From contig CANGNA010000014.1 in the NCBI GenBank assembly GCA_947455215.1, forward strand, positions 1-64,000: a DNA stretch of 64,000 bases, given 5' to 3'. The position numbers and the translations under genes are program-made. Below, piece after piece: positions 18,046-26,938 of the stretch. Every line of letters starts with the position of its first letter. Within the stretch, counting starts at the first letter, position 1. The stretch comes from Chitinophagaceae bacterium. Lineage in GTDB: Bacteria; Bacteroidota; Bacteroidia; Chitinophagales; Chitinophagaceae. The notes below the pieces were generated by a model that was not told where the DNA came from, did no database searches, and worked only from the letters and a program-made list of their open reading frames with translations.

Positions 18046-18468
18046 ATGACTGAAACTAGGCATACAGACACAAAAGGTAACAATACGTTATTGCTGGTTG
18101 ATGATGATAAATTTACCCGCCAGATATATAAGACCTACTTTGAAAAAAATGGCTATAAAGTAAAAGAAGCTGTAAATGGTAAAGAGGCCATTGCTATAGT
18201 GGAAGAGGATGCTTCAATAAAAGTAGTACTGCTCGACCTGCTGATGCCTACGTACGACGGGTTTATTTTCCTGAAACACTTCAGCACAAAAGGTATGGAC
18301 AATAATGTAAAAGTTATCCTTATCACCAGCCTGGATAAGGAAGATTACCAGAATAACGTATCTGTAATGAATATTGATACCACCAAGGTGCATGGCTTTT
18401 ATAACAAGCCCATAGACCTGAAGGAGCTGTGTGCAATGGTGAAGCAGCTGGACTATGCCGCTGCCTAA
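18046..18468 (+). CDS. Stand-alone response regulator (CheY-like receiver)
   Basis: A 140-residue single receiver domain without output domain. The acidic pocket is LLLVDDDK (18-22), the phospho-acceptor is Asp64 in VVLLDLLMP, the signalling Thr is 94 (ILITS) and the conserved Lys is 121 (YNKPIDL). All residues needed for phosphorylation are present. Such proteins pass a phosphoryl group to other regulators or act by protein contact. No histidine kinase is nearby, so the partner is encoded elsewhere. The codon use is AT-richer than in the flanking genes. Confidence 0.92.
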   Translation: MTETRHTDTKGNNTLLLVDDDKFTRQIYKTYFEKNGYKVKEAVNGKEAIAIVEEDASIKVVLLDLLMPTYDGFIFLKHFSTKGMDNNVKVILITSLDKEDYQNNVSVMNIDTTKVHGFYNKPIDLKELCAMVKQLDYAAA

Positions 18469-18477
18469 GCGGCTTTA

Positions 18478-20265
18478 TTACGCCATTTTTACACCCACAT
18501 CTTTACGCTCGCCTATCTGCTGGCGCCACATAGCGTAGTAGAGACCTTTCTCTGCCACCAGCGATTCATGGTTGCCTGTTTCCACCACATTACCTTTTTC
18601 CAGTACATAGATGCGGTCGGCATGCATGATGGTAGACAGCCTGTGCGCGATCATGATGGTGATATGCTCGCGGCGGGAGGTGATGCTTTGTATGGTCTGG
18701 GATATCTCTTCTTCTGTAAGTGAGTCGAGGGCAGATGTAGCTTCGTCAAATATCATTAGCCTTGGGTTGCGCAGCAACGAGCGGGCTATAGATATACGCT
18801 GGCGTTCGCCGCCGGATAATTTAAGACCACCCTCGCCTATCACAGTATCCAGGCCATTTTCAGCACGGGCCAGGAGGTTTTGGCAAGATGCCATTTTCAA
18901 GGCACGATTCACATCCTCATCGCTCGCGCCGGGATTCACAAATAGCAGGTTCTCGCGTATAGTACCCGAAAATAACTGTGGGTCTTGTGTTACCAGGCCC
19001 ATCTGGTGACGTAGTTCTTCGTAGTTAATAGCCATCTCTTTATGGCCATTATAAAATATATTACCGCTGATGGGATGATACAAACCCACTAACAACTTTA
19101 CCAGCGTGGTCTTACCACTGCCCGACGGACCTACAAAGGCAATGGTCTCGCCCAGGCGGGCATCAAAAGAGATACCATTAAGAGCAGGGCGATTGGCCGA
19201 ATTGTGCTTGAACACCACGTTATCAAACTTCACTTCTTCTATCTCGTTGATCGCTTCAGGGTTTTCCGGGGTGTACTCTATCGGCTTCTGGAACAATGTC
19301 TGCATGTTGTTCAGGCTGGCCTCTGCCTCGCGGTAAGACAATATTACATTGCCTATTTCCTGCATGGGGCCGAAGATGAAGAACGAAAAGAATGTAAGCG
19401 ACAGATAGGTGCCCGGCGTTAGCGTACCCTTGAACACAAACACCAGCAGGCTCATCACAATAACCTGCTGCAGGAAGTTAACAAACGTACCCTGTATGAA
19501 TGATATGGTACGTATGGTACGCACTTTCTTCAATTCCAGTTGCAATATCTTGATGGTAGTGGTATTCAGGCGGCGGATCTCCTGTGTGGTCAGCCCAAGG
19601 CTTTTTACCAGTTCTATATTGCGCAGCGACTCTGTGGTAGAGCCTGCGAGTGCGTTAGTTTCCTTAACAATGGTCTTTTGTACCACTTTTATCTTCTTAC
19701 TCAATACCGATGTAAGCAGGCCCAGCACTACAGCACCACCCAGGTATACCAACGGCAGGAACGGGTTGAGCCTTACCGTAAACACAATAACGAACACGAT
19801 ACCCACTATAGTAGGCAACAGCACATTGAAGAACGAGTTGATGAACTTTTCGCAGTCGGTGCGCACCTTTTGCAGTATAGATAATGTCTGTCCGCTGCTC
19901 TGGTCTTCAAAATCCTGGTACGGCAGGCGCAGTGCATGTTTTAAACCATCGGTATATAAACGGGCACCGTATTTTTGTATCACTACGTTCACCACATAAT
20001 CCTGGAAGTTCTTGGCTATGCGAGATACCATGGCCACACCCATTATGGCCAGCAGCAGCATAGAAGCCTGTTGCAGGAACTGCGTCATATCCCTTATATG
20101 CAATCCCGCAGGGTCGGTGCTATGCGGGTGATTTACGAAACGGTCGAGTATTTTACCCGATATGATGGGGTTGATGAGTGAAAAACTCTGGTTGACAGCG
20201 GCGAGCAGGATAGCGAGTACGATCATCCACTTATAGCGGGTGAGGTACGACATGAGTAACTTCAT
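18478..20265 (-). CDS. ABC exporter half-transporter (permease-ATPase fusion)
   Basis: A type IV ABC half-transporter that works as a homodimer in the inner membrane. Six membrane helices fill about residues 1-310. The nucleotide-binding domain has GPSGSGKTT (Walker A), a Q-loop at GLVTQDPQLFSGTIRENL, the LSGGERQR signature, LMIFDEATSALD (Walker B and D-loop) and IAHRLST (H-loop), all canonical. It is related to lipid/multidrug exporters of the MsbA group. ATG 20265 is chosen over 20274 because the -7 box at 20272-20279 overlaps the longer start. It converges on the response regulator gene with a 9-bp gap. Confidence 0.92.
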   Translation of the reverse strand: MKLLMSYLTRYKWMIVLAILLAAVNQSFSLINPIISGKILDRFVNHPHSTDPAGLHIRDMTQFLQQASMLLLAIMGVAMVSRIAKNFQDYVVNVVIQKYGARLYTDGLKHALRLPYQDFEDQSSGQTLSILQKVRTDCEKFINSFFNVLLPTIVGIVFVIVFTVRLNPFLPLVYLGGAVVLGLLTSVLSKKIKVVQKTIVKETNALAGSTTESLRNIELVKSLGLTTQEIRRLNTTTIKILQLELKKVRTIRTISFIQGTFVNFLQQVIVMSLLVFVFKGTLTPGTYLSLTFFSFFIFGPMQEIGNVILSYREAEASLNNMQTLFQKPIEYTPENPEAINEIEEVKFDNVVFKHNSANRPALNGISFDARLGETIAFVGPSGSGKTTLVKLLVGLYHPISGNIFYNGHKEMAINYEELRHQMGLVTQDPQLFSGTIRENLLFVNPGASDEDVNRALKMASCQNLLARAENGLDTVIGEGGLKLSGGERQRISIARSLLRNPRLMIFDEATSALDSLTEEEISQTIQSITSRREHITIMIAHRLSTIMHADRIYVLEKGNVVETGNHESLVAEKGLYYAMWRQQIGERKDVGVKMA

Positions 20266-20271
20266 AAGCGG

Positions 20272-20279
20272 CAAAGGTA
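20272..20279 (-). promoter_or_regulatory. -7 box TACCTTTG for the ABC exporter, 6 nt from ATG
   Basis: A minus-strand TAnnTTTG match. It would cover the longer possible start codon (20274), supports the start at 20265 and predicts a nearly leaderless transcript. Confidence 0.5.
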
Positions 20280-20344
20280 CATGCTTAGCAACGTACGCAA
20301 TAAAATAATACTATTAATATTGTTAATACAGGAATATGGATACA

Positions 20345-20776
20345 TCAACCGTCGCTGCGGAGTATGCCATACCGCCTGTGCAGCATCCCGCCCACTACCT
20401 TATCTATGGGCAGGGTAAAGGTATCTTCAGACACCATTTCCACAGGCATCCAATACGACCGCTCATTTTCGACATGGTTTACGATCACTTCAGGCATCTG
20501 CCCGGTCACCAGGTAATAAATGCTGATGATCTGCGAATCGTCGTAGGCCGAGGGCTGAAAGAAATCGGTGGTGTAGAAATGCTGCCGCACCTTGATATCC
20601 ACGCCCAGCTCCTCTTTCCATTCACGCACCAGGCAGTCTTTGGTGCCCTCGCCCCAATCCAACCCGCCACCCGGCAGCTTGATGATCTTTCGGCCCTTTA
20701 TCAGCTCCTCGTTTACCAGCAAGCGGCCATCGTCTACCAGGATGCCGTATACCCTTAAGCTAAATCGCTTGTTCAT
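20345..20776 (-). CDS. NUDIX hydrolase
   Basis: A 143-residue NUDIX pyrophosphohydrolase. The full NUDIX box G-x5-E-x7-R-E-x2-E-E-x-G-V occupies residues 37-59 (GGLDWGEGTKDCLVREWKEE is its first part), so the metal-binding glutamates are intact. It is preceded by IIKLPGG as usual. The start is 9 bp after the stop of the FAD oxidoreductase gene on the same strand, which suggests co-transcription. The substrate (nucleotide, sugar nucleotide or other) cannot be told. Confidence 0.93.
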   Translation of the reverse strand: MNKRFSLRVYGILVDDGRLLVNEELIKGRKIIKLPGGGLDWGEGTKDCLVREWKEELGVDIKVRQHFYTTDFFQPSAYDDSQIISIYYLVTGQMPEVIVNHVENERSYWMPVEMVSEDTFTLPIDKVVGGMLHRRYGILRSDG

Positions 20777-20785
20777 AGCTTGAAA

Positions 20786-22348
20786 TTACAACTTTTGCAC
20801 TTTAGTTATCGCCGCCATGGCACAGCGCTCACCATCTATTGCTGCTGATATGATGCCGCCTGCATAGCCAGCCCCTTCGGCACATGGGTATAAGCCTTTT
20901 ATCTGTATATGTTCTAAAGTCTCTTTATCGCGTGGTATACGCACCGGGGAACTGGTTCTCGACTCAGTGGCCACAAGCACAGCATCGTTGGTAAAGTAGC
21001 CACGCATCTTCTTGCCAAAATCCTGCACAGCCGCCCTCAGTGCATTGCCTACTTCTTTGGGTAAAACCGATGCCAGGCCCACGCTGTGTATGCCCGGCAG
21101 GTAAGAGCAATCGGGCAGCGATGCGGATACATGGCCATCTACATAGTCTACCATGCGCTGCGCAGGCGCTACCAGCTTACCACCGCCGGCCTCCCAGGCT
21201 TTACGCTCTACCATCTGCTGGTAATGCATGGCCGCCAGGGGGCCTGTGAATTTATATTGAGCGAAATCTTTTTCATCAACTGCTACCACAGTGCCGGAAT
21301 TGGCATACGGGTTATTGCGCTTAGAGGGCGACCAGCCATTTACCACCAGCTCACCGGGACTTGTAGCTGCCGGGGCTATGATACCGCCCGGGCACATGCA
21401 GAAGGAGAACACACCCCGGCCATATTCCTGCGCCACCAGCGAATAGCTGGCCGGTGGCAGATATTCATCGCGCACGGTGCAATGGTACTGCGCGCTGTCT
21501 ATCAACGATTGCGGATGCTCTATGCGCACACCCAGGGCAAATGGCTTGCACTCTATCTCTATCTGCTTGCGATGCAGCAGTTCAAAAATATCGCGGGCAG
21601 AGTGGCCGGTGGCCAGGATAACACTTTTACAATCGATGGTGGTACCGTCGGCTGTCTGCACACCTTTTATGGCATCGCGATCCAGCAATATGTCTGTAAG
21701 CTTTTGGTTGAAGCGCACTTCGCCGCCACAGGCCTCTATCTGTTCGCGTATGGCGGTTATGATCTGTGGTAATTTGTTGGTGCCTATATGCGGGTGGGCC
21801 TCGTAAGTGATATTCTCTTCGGCTCCGAAGTAGTGAAACAACTGCAGTATCCTGCCCACATCACCACGCTTGGTGCTGCGCGTATACAGCTTACCATCAC
21901 TATAGGTGCCGGCACCACCCTCACCAAAACAATAGTTGGATTCAGGATTAACGATGCCTTCTTTGTTCATGGCCGCAAGGTCGCGCCTGCGGCTGCGCAC
22001 GTCCTTGCCGCGCTCCAGCACTATAGGCTTGTAGCCCTGCTGTATCAGTTTTAAAGCAGCAAACAGCCCGGCAGGCCCGGCTCCAACTATCACCACGTGC
22101 GGCGCATTGGTCACATTGTTCAGTTCCGGGTCAAAAGGCAGTACTTCCGGCATCTGCTCATCTATGCCCACACTCACCGACAACAACACCTGTGGCTGCC
22201 TCGACCGCGCATCAATAGATCGTTTCTTTATTTTGTAACCTGTAATGCGCGATGACTTCACCGCACACTCTGCGGCTATGGCCCGCTTTACCGAAGTATC
22301 GTCTGCTGCATCCGACGGCAGCATGGCTATGGAAATCTCTTTGATCAT
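20786..22348 (-). CDS. FAD/NAD(P)-dependent oxidoreductase (COG2509-like)
   Basis: A 520-residue cytoplasmic flavoprotein. An N-terminal segment of about 85 residues precedes the FAD-binding Rossmann motif VVIVGAGPAGLFAALKLIQQGYKPIVLERG. Downstream family motifs include GEGGAGTYSDGKLYTR, IGTNKLPQIITAIREQIEACGG, SVILATGHSARDIFELL and a C-terminal GLYPCAEGAGYAGGIISAAIDGERCA. This pattern fits the uncharacterised FAD-dependent dehydrogenases of COG2509. Function is unknown, and the reaction should not be guessed from homologues. It is followed by a NUDIX hydrolase in a likely two-gene operon. Confidence 0.9.
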   Translation of the reverse strand: MIKEISIAMLPSDAADDTSVKRAIAAECAVKSSRITGYKIKKRSIDARSRQPQVLLSVSVGIDEQMPEVLPFDPELNNVTNAPHVVIVGAGPAGLFAALKLIQQGYKPIVLERGKDVRSRRRDLAAMNKEGIVNPESNYCFGEGGAGTYSDGKLYTRSTKRGDVGRILQLFHYFGAEENITYEAHPHIGTNKLPQIITAIREQIEACGGEVRFNQKLTDILLDRDAIKGVQTADGTTIDCKSVILATGHSARDIFELLHRKQIEIECKPFALGVRIEHPQSLIDSAQYHCTVRDEYLPPASYSLVAQEYGRGVFSFCMCPGGIIAPAATSPGELVVNGWSPSKRNNPYANSGTVVAVDEKDFAQYKFTGPLAAMHYQQMVERKAWEAGGGKLVAPAQRMVDYVDGHVSASLPDCSYLPGIHSVGLASVLPKEVGNALRAAVQDFGKKMRGYFTNDAVLVATESRTSSPVRIPRDKETLEHIQIKGLYPCAEGAGYAGGIISAAIDGERCAMAAITKVQKL

Positions 22349-22402
22349 TATTGCGTTAGGTTTTTATCCTAAAAAGCCAGGCTTTTTCATAAAGCCAGTG
22401 TG

Positions 22403-22410
22403 CAAATTTA
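22403..22410 (-). promoter_or_regulatory. -7 box TAAATTTG for the FAD oxidoreductase operon
   Basis: Minus-strand TAnnTTTG match 54 bp before the start codon. The predicted leader contains a short hairpin AAAAAGCC/GGCTTTTT at 22371-22387. Confidence 0.45.
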
Positions 22411-22430
22411 CAGATTATTAATAAGGTGTC

Positions 22431-22994
22431 TTACTTGAGCCCTCTATTGTAAATGTCTTTCACCTTGTCCAGCAAAGCAGTAAATACTACCGGATCAGGG
22501 TCATATTGTGCAGGGTCCGGCACTATCAGAGCACCTGTGCCATCAACAAAATAATAAGTTGGCTGACTATTGGAATGAAAAACAGAATCTTGTAGCACCC
22601 ATATTTTATGAGCAAGATTTTCAACTTTCCTGTTGATCGCTTTAGAGAAGTATTGCTGAGATGAAGGCAATGCAGTATAAGTCGCATCAGCATATAAAGT
22701 CGCCACGACAAAATCGTTTTTCAGCCTGTTTGCTACCCCTTTCTGTGTCCAAACAAGTTGTTCCATTTTTCTGCAATTGATACATGCAACACCCGTAAAA
22801 TAGACAATCAATGGCTTTTTCTGTGATTTTGCTGCCACAAGCGCCTCTTCATAATCATAATACATTTCGATTTGTAAAGGCTGTATATCACGCGGCACGT
22901 ACGGCCTCATCTGCTCCACATACTTTACCGGATGTTGTGCACTTGCAGCAACACAGCAAGCCATCATAATACCAAACAACAATATTCTTTTCAT
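22431..22994 (-). CDS. Secreted thioredoxin-fold protein
   Basis: A 187-residue protein with an N-terminal signal peptide (ILLFGIMMACCVAASAQ) and a thioredoxin-like domain. The sequence LIVYFTGVACINCRKMEQLVW places the redox CxxC at Cys71 and Cys74, the same CINC motif as the C-terminal domain of the neighbouring DsbD. The segment QIEMYYDYEEALVAAKSQKKPLIV also parallels DsbD residues just before its CINC. It looks like a free-standing paralogue of the DsbD gamma domain, acting in the periplasm. Its codon use is AT-richer than DsbD's. A hairpin at about 23003-23030 separates it from dsbD. Confidence 0.88.
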   Translation of the reverse strand: MKRILLFGIMMACCVAASAQHPVKYVEQMRPYVPRDIQPLQIEMYYDYEEALVAAKSQKKPLIVYFTGVACINCRKMEQLVWTQKGVANRLKNDFVVATLYADATYTALPSSQQYFSKAINRKVENLAHKIWVLQDSVFHSNSQPTYYFVDGTGALIVPDPAQYDPDPVVFTALLDKVKDIYNRGLK

Positions 22995-23033
22995 AGTCTG
23001 TTAACGCAAACCGGCCCGCACTATACGGACCGA

Positions 23034-23068
23034 TTTTTACTTTTAATTTTTACTTTTTATTTTTTTAA
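23034..23068 (+). repeat. AT-rich heptad array over the dsbD stop codon
   Basis: Five consecutive heptads TTTTTAC, TTTTAAT, TTTTACT, TTTTATT, TTTTTAA. The last covers the stop codon of the minus-strand DsbD gene (23065-23067). Confidence 0.75.
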
Positions 23069-25212
23069 GGGTGCAGTTCCTTGTACTTTGCTTTCACCTT
23101 ATCCAGGTGATTCACAAACTTCTCTACATCCGGATCGTAGCCATAACCACCATCGGCAAGCTTGTTACCCTCGGCGTCTGTATAGAAATAATATGGCTGA
23201 CCTGCTGAGGCAAACTTGGCCACCTGCAGGTAAGAGCAATAATCACCCAGTGTCTCTACCTGCTTACCCAGTTCTTTAGAGAAGAATTGTTCTTCCTTAG
23301 GTAAGGCCACCTGATACGCATCGCAGAATAACGATACCACTATAAAGTCTTCCTTCAGGCGTTTGGCCACTTCAGGCTTGGCCCATACCTGCCCTTCCAT
23401 CTTGCGACAGTTGATGCAGGTGATACCAGTAAAGTCCAGCATCAGCGGCTTGTTTTGTTTTTTAGATGCAGCCAGCGCTTCGTTGTAATCAAAATAAGTT
23501 TCCAGGCCCAGTTGCTTTACAGCCTTGCCCTCGTATTTGTGCAATATATCGTAGTATTTTCGGGTCTCCTTATCGGCACTGCCGCTACTTGCAGCAGGGG
23601 CTGCAGTAGTACCGCCAAACTCATCGAATGTGCCCATAGGTGGCACAAATGCGCTCATACCATTCAGCGGAGCACCCCACATACCGGGGATGAGGTATAC
23701 CGCAAAAGTGAAGAACGTAATAGACAATATCAGCTTGAAAGTATTCACGTAGTTCTGACCATAGATATTCTTGGCTGGCTCATCGTCGTGAGACAGTTTG
23801 ATCCACCCCATCAGGTAAGCAGCAGTGAGGACGGATAATACTACCCACAGGGCAATGAATATCTCCCTGTCCAGCAGTCGCCATCCTTTCTGCAGGTCGG
23901 CATTCGACAAGAATTTCAATGCCAGCATCAGTTCTATAAAGCCCAGCACCACCTTTACCTGGTTCAGCCAGCCACCCGAAGATGCCATTTTATTCAGCAA
24001 TCCCGGGAACACAGCAAACAAGGCAAATGGCAGCGACAAGCCCAGCGAGAAGCCAAACATACCCACCGTAGGCCCGGCTATACCACCCTTACTGGCCAAA
24101 ACCAGCAGCGGGCCAACTACAGGACCTGTACACGAGAAGGATACTATAGCCAGTGTAAGCGCCATGAAGAAGATACCCATCACGCTACCCGTACCCGCTT
24201 TAGAGTCTGTTGCGCTGGTCCACGATGATGGCAATGTTATTTCATACGCCCCCAGGAATGAGAACGCAAAGAAGATGATCATCACAAAGAACACCAGGTT
24301 GGCTATCCAGTTGCTCGATATCTCGTTCAGCTTGGCCGGACCGAATATGGCCGATATCATAACACCCAGCAGCGTGAATATAACAATGATGGACAATGAA
24401 TAGATGATGGCGTTCCTGATACCTTCCTGCTTGGTCTTACTGCGCTTGGTAAAGAAGCTCACCGTAACAGGTATCATAGAGAAGATACATGGTGTGAATA
24501 TGGCCGCGATACCGCTACCCAGGCTGATGAGGAACAACGCCAGCAACGATTTATTCTCCAGGCCGTTCTTACCCTCCGTCTTATCGCCGGCAGCTACCGC
24601 CTTCTTAGTGGTGTCTGCAGAAGCTGGTGCAGGCATGCCTGCAACTGGTGTTGTCGCAGTATCTGCTTTTGTAGTTTCTACAGCTGCGGTAGTAGCGCCA
24701 CCATTATTACCTGCATCGGCGCCATTGCCACCCGCACCACCGTCACCCGCGTCCTTAATGTCTATTTTAAATGGCTTGTCTGCTGTAGGTGGCAGGCAGG
24801 TCTGCTCGTTACAGATCTGGTACATATATGTACCGGTGATCGTAGTATTTCCTGTAATAGTAGCCGACTGAGTATAATCTACATTGCCTTTGAACATGTG
24901 TATGGCACCATCAATGCCATCCACGGTCTCCGTTATCAGCTTACCACTTTCCTTTACTTTGCCTTCCAGCTTTACCTTGTCGCTGCCTTTGAATTTAATG
25001 ACCGGTGGTATCAGCGAACCATCGCCGCCAGGGTTAAAAGAATAGATATGCCAGTCTTTGGGTAGCTTCAGGTGTACGATCAGGTCATACTTATTGCCTG
25101 TTTTCTTCTTTGCCTCAAAGGTCCACTTACTTTCATCTTTCAGCATTTGCGCTTGCCCTGTCTGAAACAGGAACATAAAAAAGATGACCGGTAATAGCTT
25201 AAAAAATCTCAT
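23065..25212 (-). CDS. dsbD: Thiol:disulfide interchange protein DsbD
   Basis: DsbD carries reducing power from cytoplasmic thioredoxin across the inner membrane to periplasmic thiol proteins. All three modules are present in 715 residues: a signal peptide; the alpha domain (about 20-155) with Cys134 and Cys139 in ICNEQTCLPP; a Gly/Ala-rich linker; the CcdA-like membrane domain (about 225-500) with the Cys-containing IFTPCIFSMIPV and SFSCTGPVVGPLL helices; and a C-terminal thioredoxin domain with Cys599 and Cys602 (CINCRKM). The order alpha-beta-gamma and both membrane cysteines are as in functional DsbD. Two free alpha-domain genes lie directly upstream on the same strand. Confidence 0.93.
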   Translation of the reverse strand: MRFFKLLPVIFFMFLFQTGQAQMLKDESKWTFEAKKKTGNKYDLIVHLKLPKDWHIYSFNPGGDGSLIPPVIKFKGSDKVKLEGKVKESGKLITETVDGIDGAIHMFKGNVDYTQSATITGNTTITGTYMYQICNEQTCLPPTADKPFKIDIKDAGDGGAGGNGADAGNNGGATTAAVETTKADTATTPVAGMPAPASADTTKKAVAAGDKTEGKNGLENKSLLALFLISLGSGIAAIFTPCIFSMIPVTVSFFTKRSKTKQEGIRNAIIYSLSIIVIFTLLGVMISAIFGPAKLNEISSNWIANLVFFVMIIFFAFSFLGAYEITLPSSWTSATDSKAGTGSVMGIFFMALTLAIVSFSCTGPVVGPLLVLASKGGIAGPTVGMFGFSLGLSLPFALFAVFPGLLNKMASSGGWLNQVKVVLGFIELMLALKFLSNADLQKGWRLLDREIFIALWVVLSVLTAAYLMGWIKLSHDDEPAKNIYGQNYVNTFKLILSITFFTFAVYLIPGMWGAPLNGMSAFVPPMGTFDEFGGTTAAPAASSGSADKETRKYYDILHKYEGKAVKQLGLETYFDYNEALAASKKQNKPLMLDFTGITCINCRKMEGQVWAKPEVAKRLKEDFIVVSLFCDAYQVALPKEEQFFSKELGKQVETLGDYCSYLQVAKFASAGQPYYFYTDAEGNKLADGGYGYDPDVEKFVNHLDKVKAKYKELHP

Positions 25213-25279
25213 GCCTGGTTATACTGTTATCATTTTTAGAAAAACGACAAGGTTTATTCTTTATGGCTACCGCCGCACA

Positions 25280-25744
25280 CTACCCTTTCACTACTATTTT
25301 AAATTCCTTTTTTGCCGGCGGCAAACAAAATCCCTTTTCATTACATATCTGGTATTGATACGTACCGCTTACTTCTGTTGCGCCCTTTATAACGGCCTGC
25401 TGCACATAGTCTACCTTATCGTTGTACATATTTACCTTCGGATCACTTTCAATGATCACTTCCGATATCATTTTACCCTTTTCCTGCACACCACCTTGCA
25501 ACGCTACCTTGGGGTCTTTCTTAAACAATATCTTCGGGCCGAATAACATACCATCGCCACCGGGGTTCATCGAGTATATATGCCAACCTTTCTCCAGCTT
25601 CATATGCAGTACCAACTCGTAATTATTACCGGCTTTCTTTCGTGCTTCCCCGGTTATCCTACTATTGTCTTTAAGCATCTGGGCATTTACCCAGGTGCCT
25701 GTACAAAGCAATGCAGTTGCAGCTATTACGGAATTCAGTTTCAT
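25280..25744 (-). CDS. Free-standing DsbD alpha-like domain protein, copy 1
   Basis: A 154-residue secreted protein with a signal peptide (VIAATALLCTGTWVNAQ). It matches the N-terminal domain of the neighbouring DsbD almost throughout: NNYELVLHMKLEKGWHIYSMNPGGDG, then ISGTYQYQICNEKGFCLPP-like end with Cys134 and Cys140. In this copy the cysteine pair is separated by five residues instead of four. It has no membrane or thioredoxin domain. It could accept electrons from DsbD or buffer periplasmic thiols; this is inference. It lies 12 bp downstream of copy 2 and 67 bp upstream of dsbD. Confidence 0.85.
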   Translation of the reverse strand: MKLNSVIAATALLCTGTWVNAQMLKDNSRITGEARKKAGNNYELVLHMKLEKGWHIYSMNPGGDGMLFGPKILFKKDPKVALQGGVQEKGKMISEVIIESDPKVNMYNDKVDYVQQAVIKGATEVSGTYQYQICNEKGFCLPPAKKEFKIVVKG

Positions 25745-25755
25745 ATATATTAGAT

Positions 25756-26214
25756 TTACTCCTTCATTATAAATGCAAACTTCTCTGTCTTAGCGGGCAG
25801 GCAATGGCTGTTGTCGCATACCTGGTAAGTATATCTGCCGCTTATCTTCGTACCTGCCTTTGCTGCCAGCGCCTGCGTATACAACACATTGTAGCTATAC
25901 ACTTCCAGCATACCCAAGCTGTCCACCTTCACGTTTTCCAATATACCCTGCGGCTTTATCTCACCCTTCAGTTGCAGCTCAGTATTGGGTGTGAACGCAA
26001 ATACCGGCAACATCATCAGGCTATCGCCCCGGTCGTTGTGCGCGCGTATATGCCATCCCCTGCTCAACTCCAGGTGGAACACCAACTGATATTCCTTGTC
26101 AGCCGTTCTTTTGAGGTTATAACGCCATTTGGCCGGATAATTGTCCTGCGCATGAACTACATTCCCACCTGACACCAACACTGCTAACAATACTAAGCAT
26201 TTACGCAGTAACAT
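25756..26214 (-). CDS. Free-standing DsbD alpha-like domain protein, copy 2
   Basis: A 152-residue secreted paralogue of copy 1: signal peptide (CLVLLAVLVSGGNVVHAQ), EYQLVFHLELSRGWHIRAHNDRGD, and a C-terminal GRYTYQVCDNSHCLPA with Cys133 and Cys138, the same spacing as in DsbD. It is the most diverged of the three alpha domains: the NPGGDG loop is NDRGDS here. It starts 23 bp after the purQ stop. The three alpha domains in a row on one strand point to repeated duplication of this module. Confidence 0.82.
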   Translation of the reverse strand: MLLRKCLVLLAVLVSGGNVVHAQDNYPAKWRYNLKRTADKEYQLVFHLELSRGWHIRAHNDRGDSLMMLPVFAFTPNTELQLKGEIKPQGILENVKVDSLGMLEVYSYNVLYTQALAAKAGTKISGRYTYQVCDNSHCLPAKTEKFAFIMKE

Positions 26215-26237
26215 ACTTATACGGATTTGTTAAATCG

Positions 26238-26930
26238 TTAGTTACTGTGGGTCAGCGCCATCAGGATGGCCTTACCATCTATATTGTTCAGCACTTCGGC
26301 AGTAGCCCTTTCCGGGTGCGGCATCATGCCAAACACATTGCGACCCTCGTTACAGATACCGGCAATATTGTTCATAGCACCGTTGGGGTTAGAGTTGATG
26401 TGCACTTCGCCATGCTCATCGCAATAGCGGAATACGATCTGCTTATTGTCGTGCAGCTGCTTTAGCGTGGGAGCATCCGCATAGTAGCGGCCTTCGCCAT
26501 GGGCTACCGGTATCTTCAGCGGCTTTGTACCTACATACTCGCCCATCAGGTTGTTCTTACCCTCGCTTTTGATGTATACATTCTTACAGGTAAACTTCTG
26601 ATGATCGTTCTGCAGCAATGCGCCCGGCAGCAGCCCTGCCTCGCACAGTATTTGGAAACCATTACACACACCCAGCACCTTTCCGCCCCTGTTGGCAAAA
26701 TCTATAACCGATTCCATCATGGGGCTAAAACGGGCCAGCGCGCCGCAGCGCAGGTAGTCGCCATAAGAAAAGCCGCCTGGCAATACTATACAGTCATCAG
26801 TGGTGAACATGCTCAGGTCGCGGTCTTTATGCCATAGCATCACCACTTCCTGCTTCAGATCGTCGCGCAAAGCATGCATCATATCTCTGTCGCAATTCGA
26901 TCCCGGGAAAACAATAACTCCGAATTTCAT
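26238..26930 (-). CDS. purQ: Phosphoribosylformylglycinamidine synthase subunit PurQ
   Basis: PurQ is the glutaminase subunit of the small-type FGAM synthase (PurLQS), step 4 of purine synthesis. The 230 residues match the family: KFGVIVFPGSNCDRD start, FSYGDYLRCGALARFSP, the nucleophile Cys89 in KVLGVCNGFQILCEAGLLPGALL, and the His/Glu of the triad in FGMMPHPERATAEV. A small-type purL and purS should be elsewhere in the genome. It lies 8 bp after the DUF6427 gene on the same strand, so the two are probably co-transcribed, possibly reading on into the DsbD-alpha genes. Confidence 0.95.
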   Translation of the reverse strand: MKFGVIVFPGSNCDRDMMHALRDDLKQEVVMLWHKDRDLSMFTTDDCIVLPGGFSYGDYLRCGALARFSPMMESVIDFANRGGKVLGVCNGFQILCEAGLLPGALLQNDHQKFTCKNVYIKSEGKNNLMGEYVGTKPLKIPVAHGEGRYYADAPTLKQLHDNKQIVFRYCDEHGEVHINSNPNGAMNNIAGICNEGRNVFGMMPHPERATAEVLNNIDGKAILMALTHSN

Positions 26931-26938
26931 TAAAATAT

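Noticed and set aside
21086-21772. 228-aa frame opposite the FAD oxidoreductase gene
   Set aside because: Shadow of a clear gene, with atypical composition and no motif.
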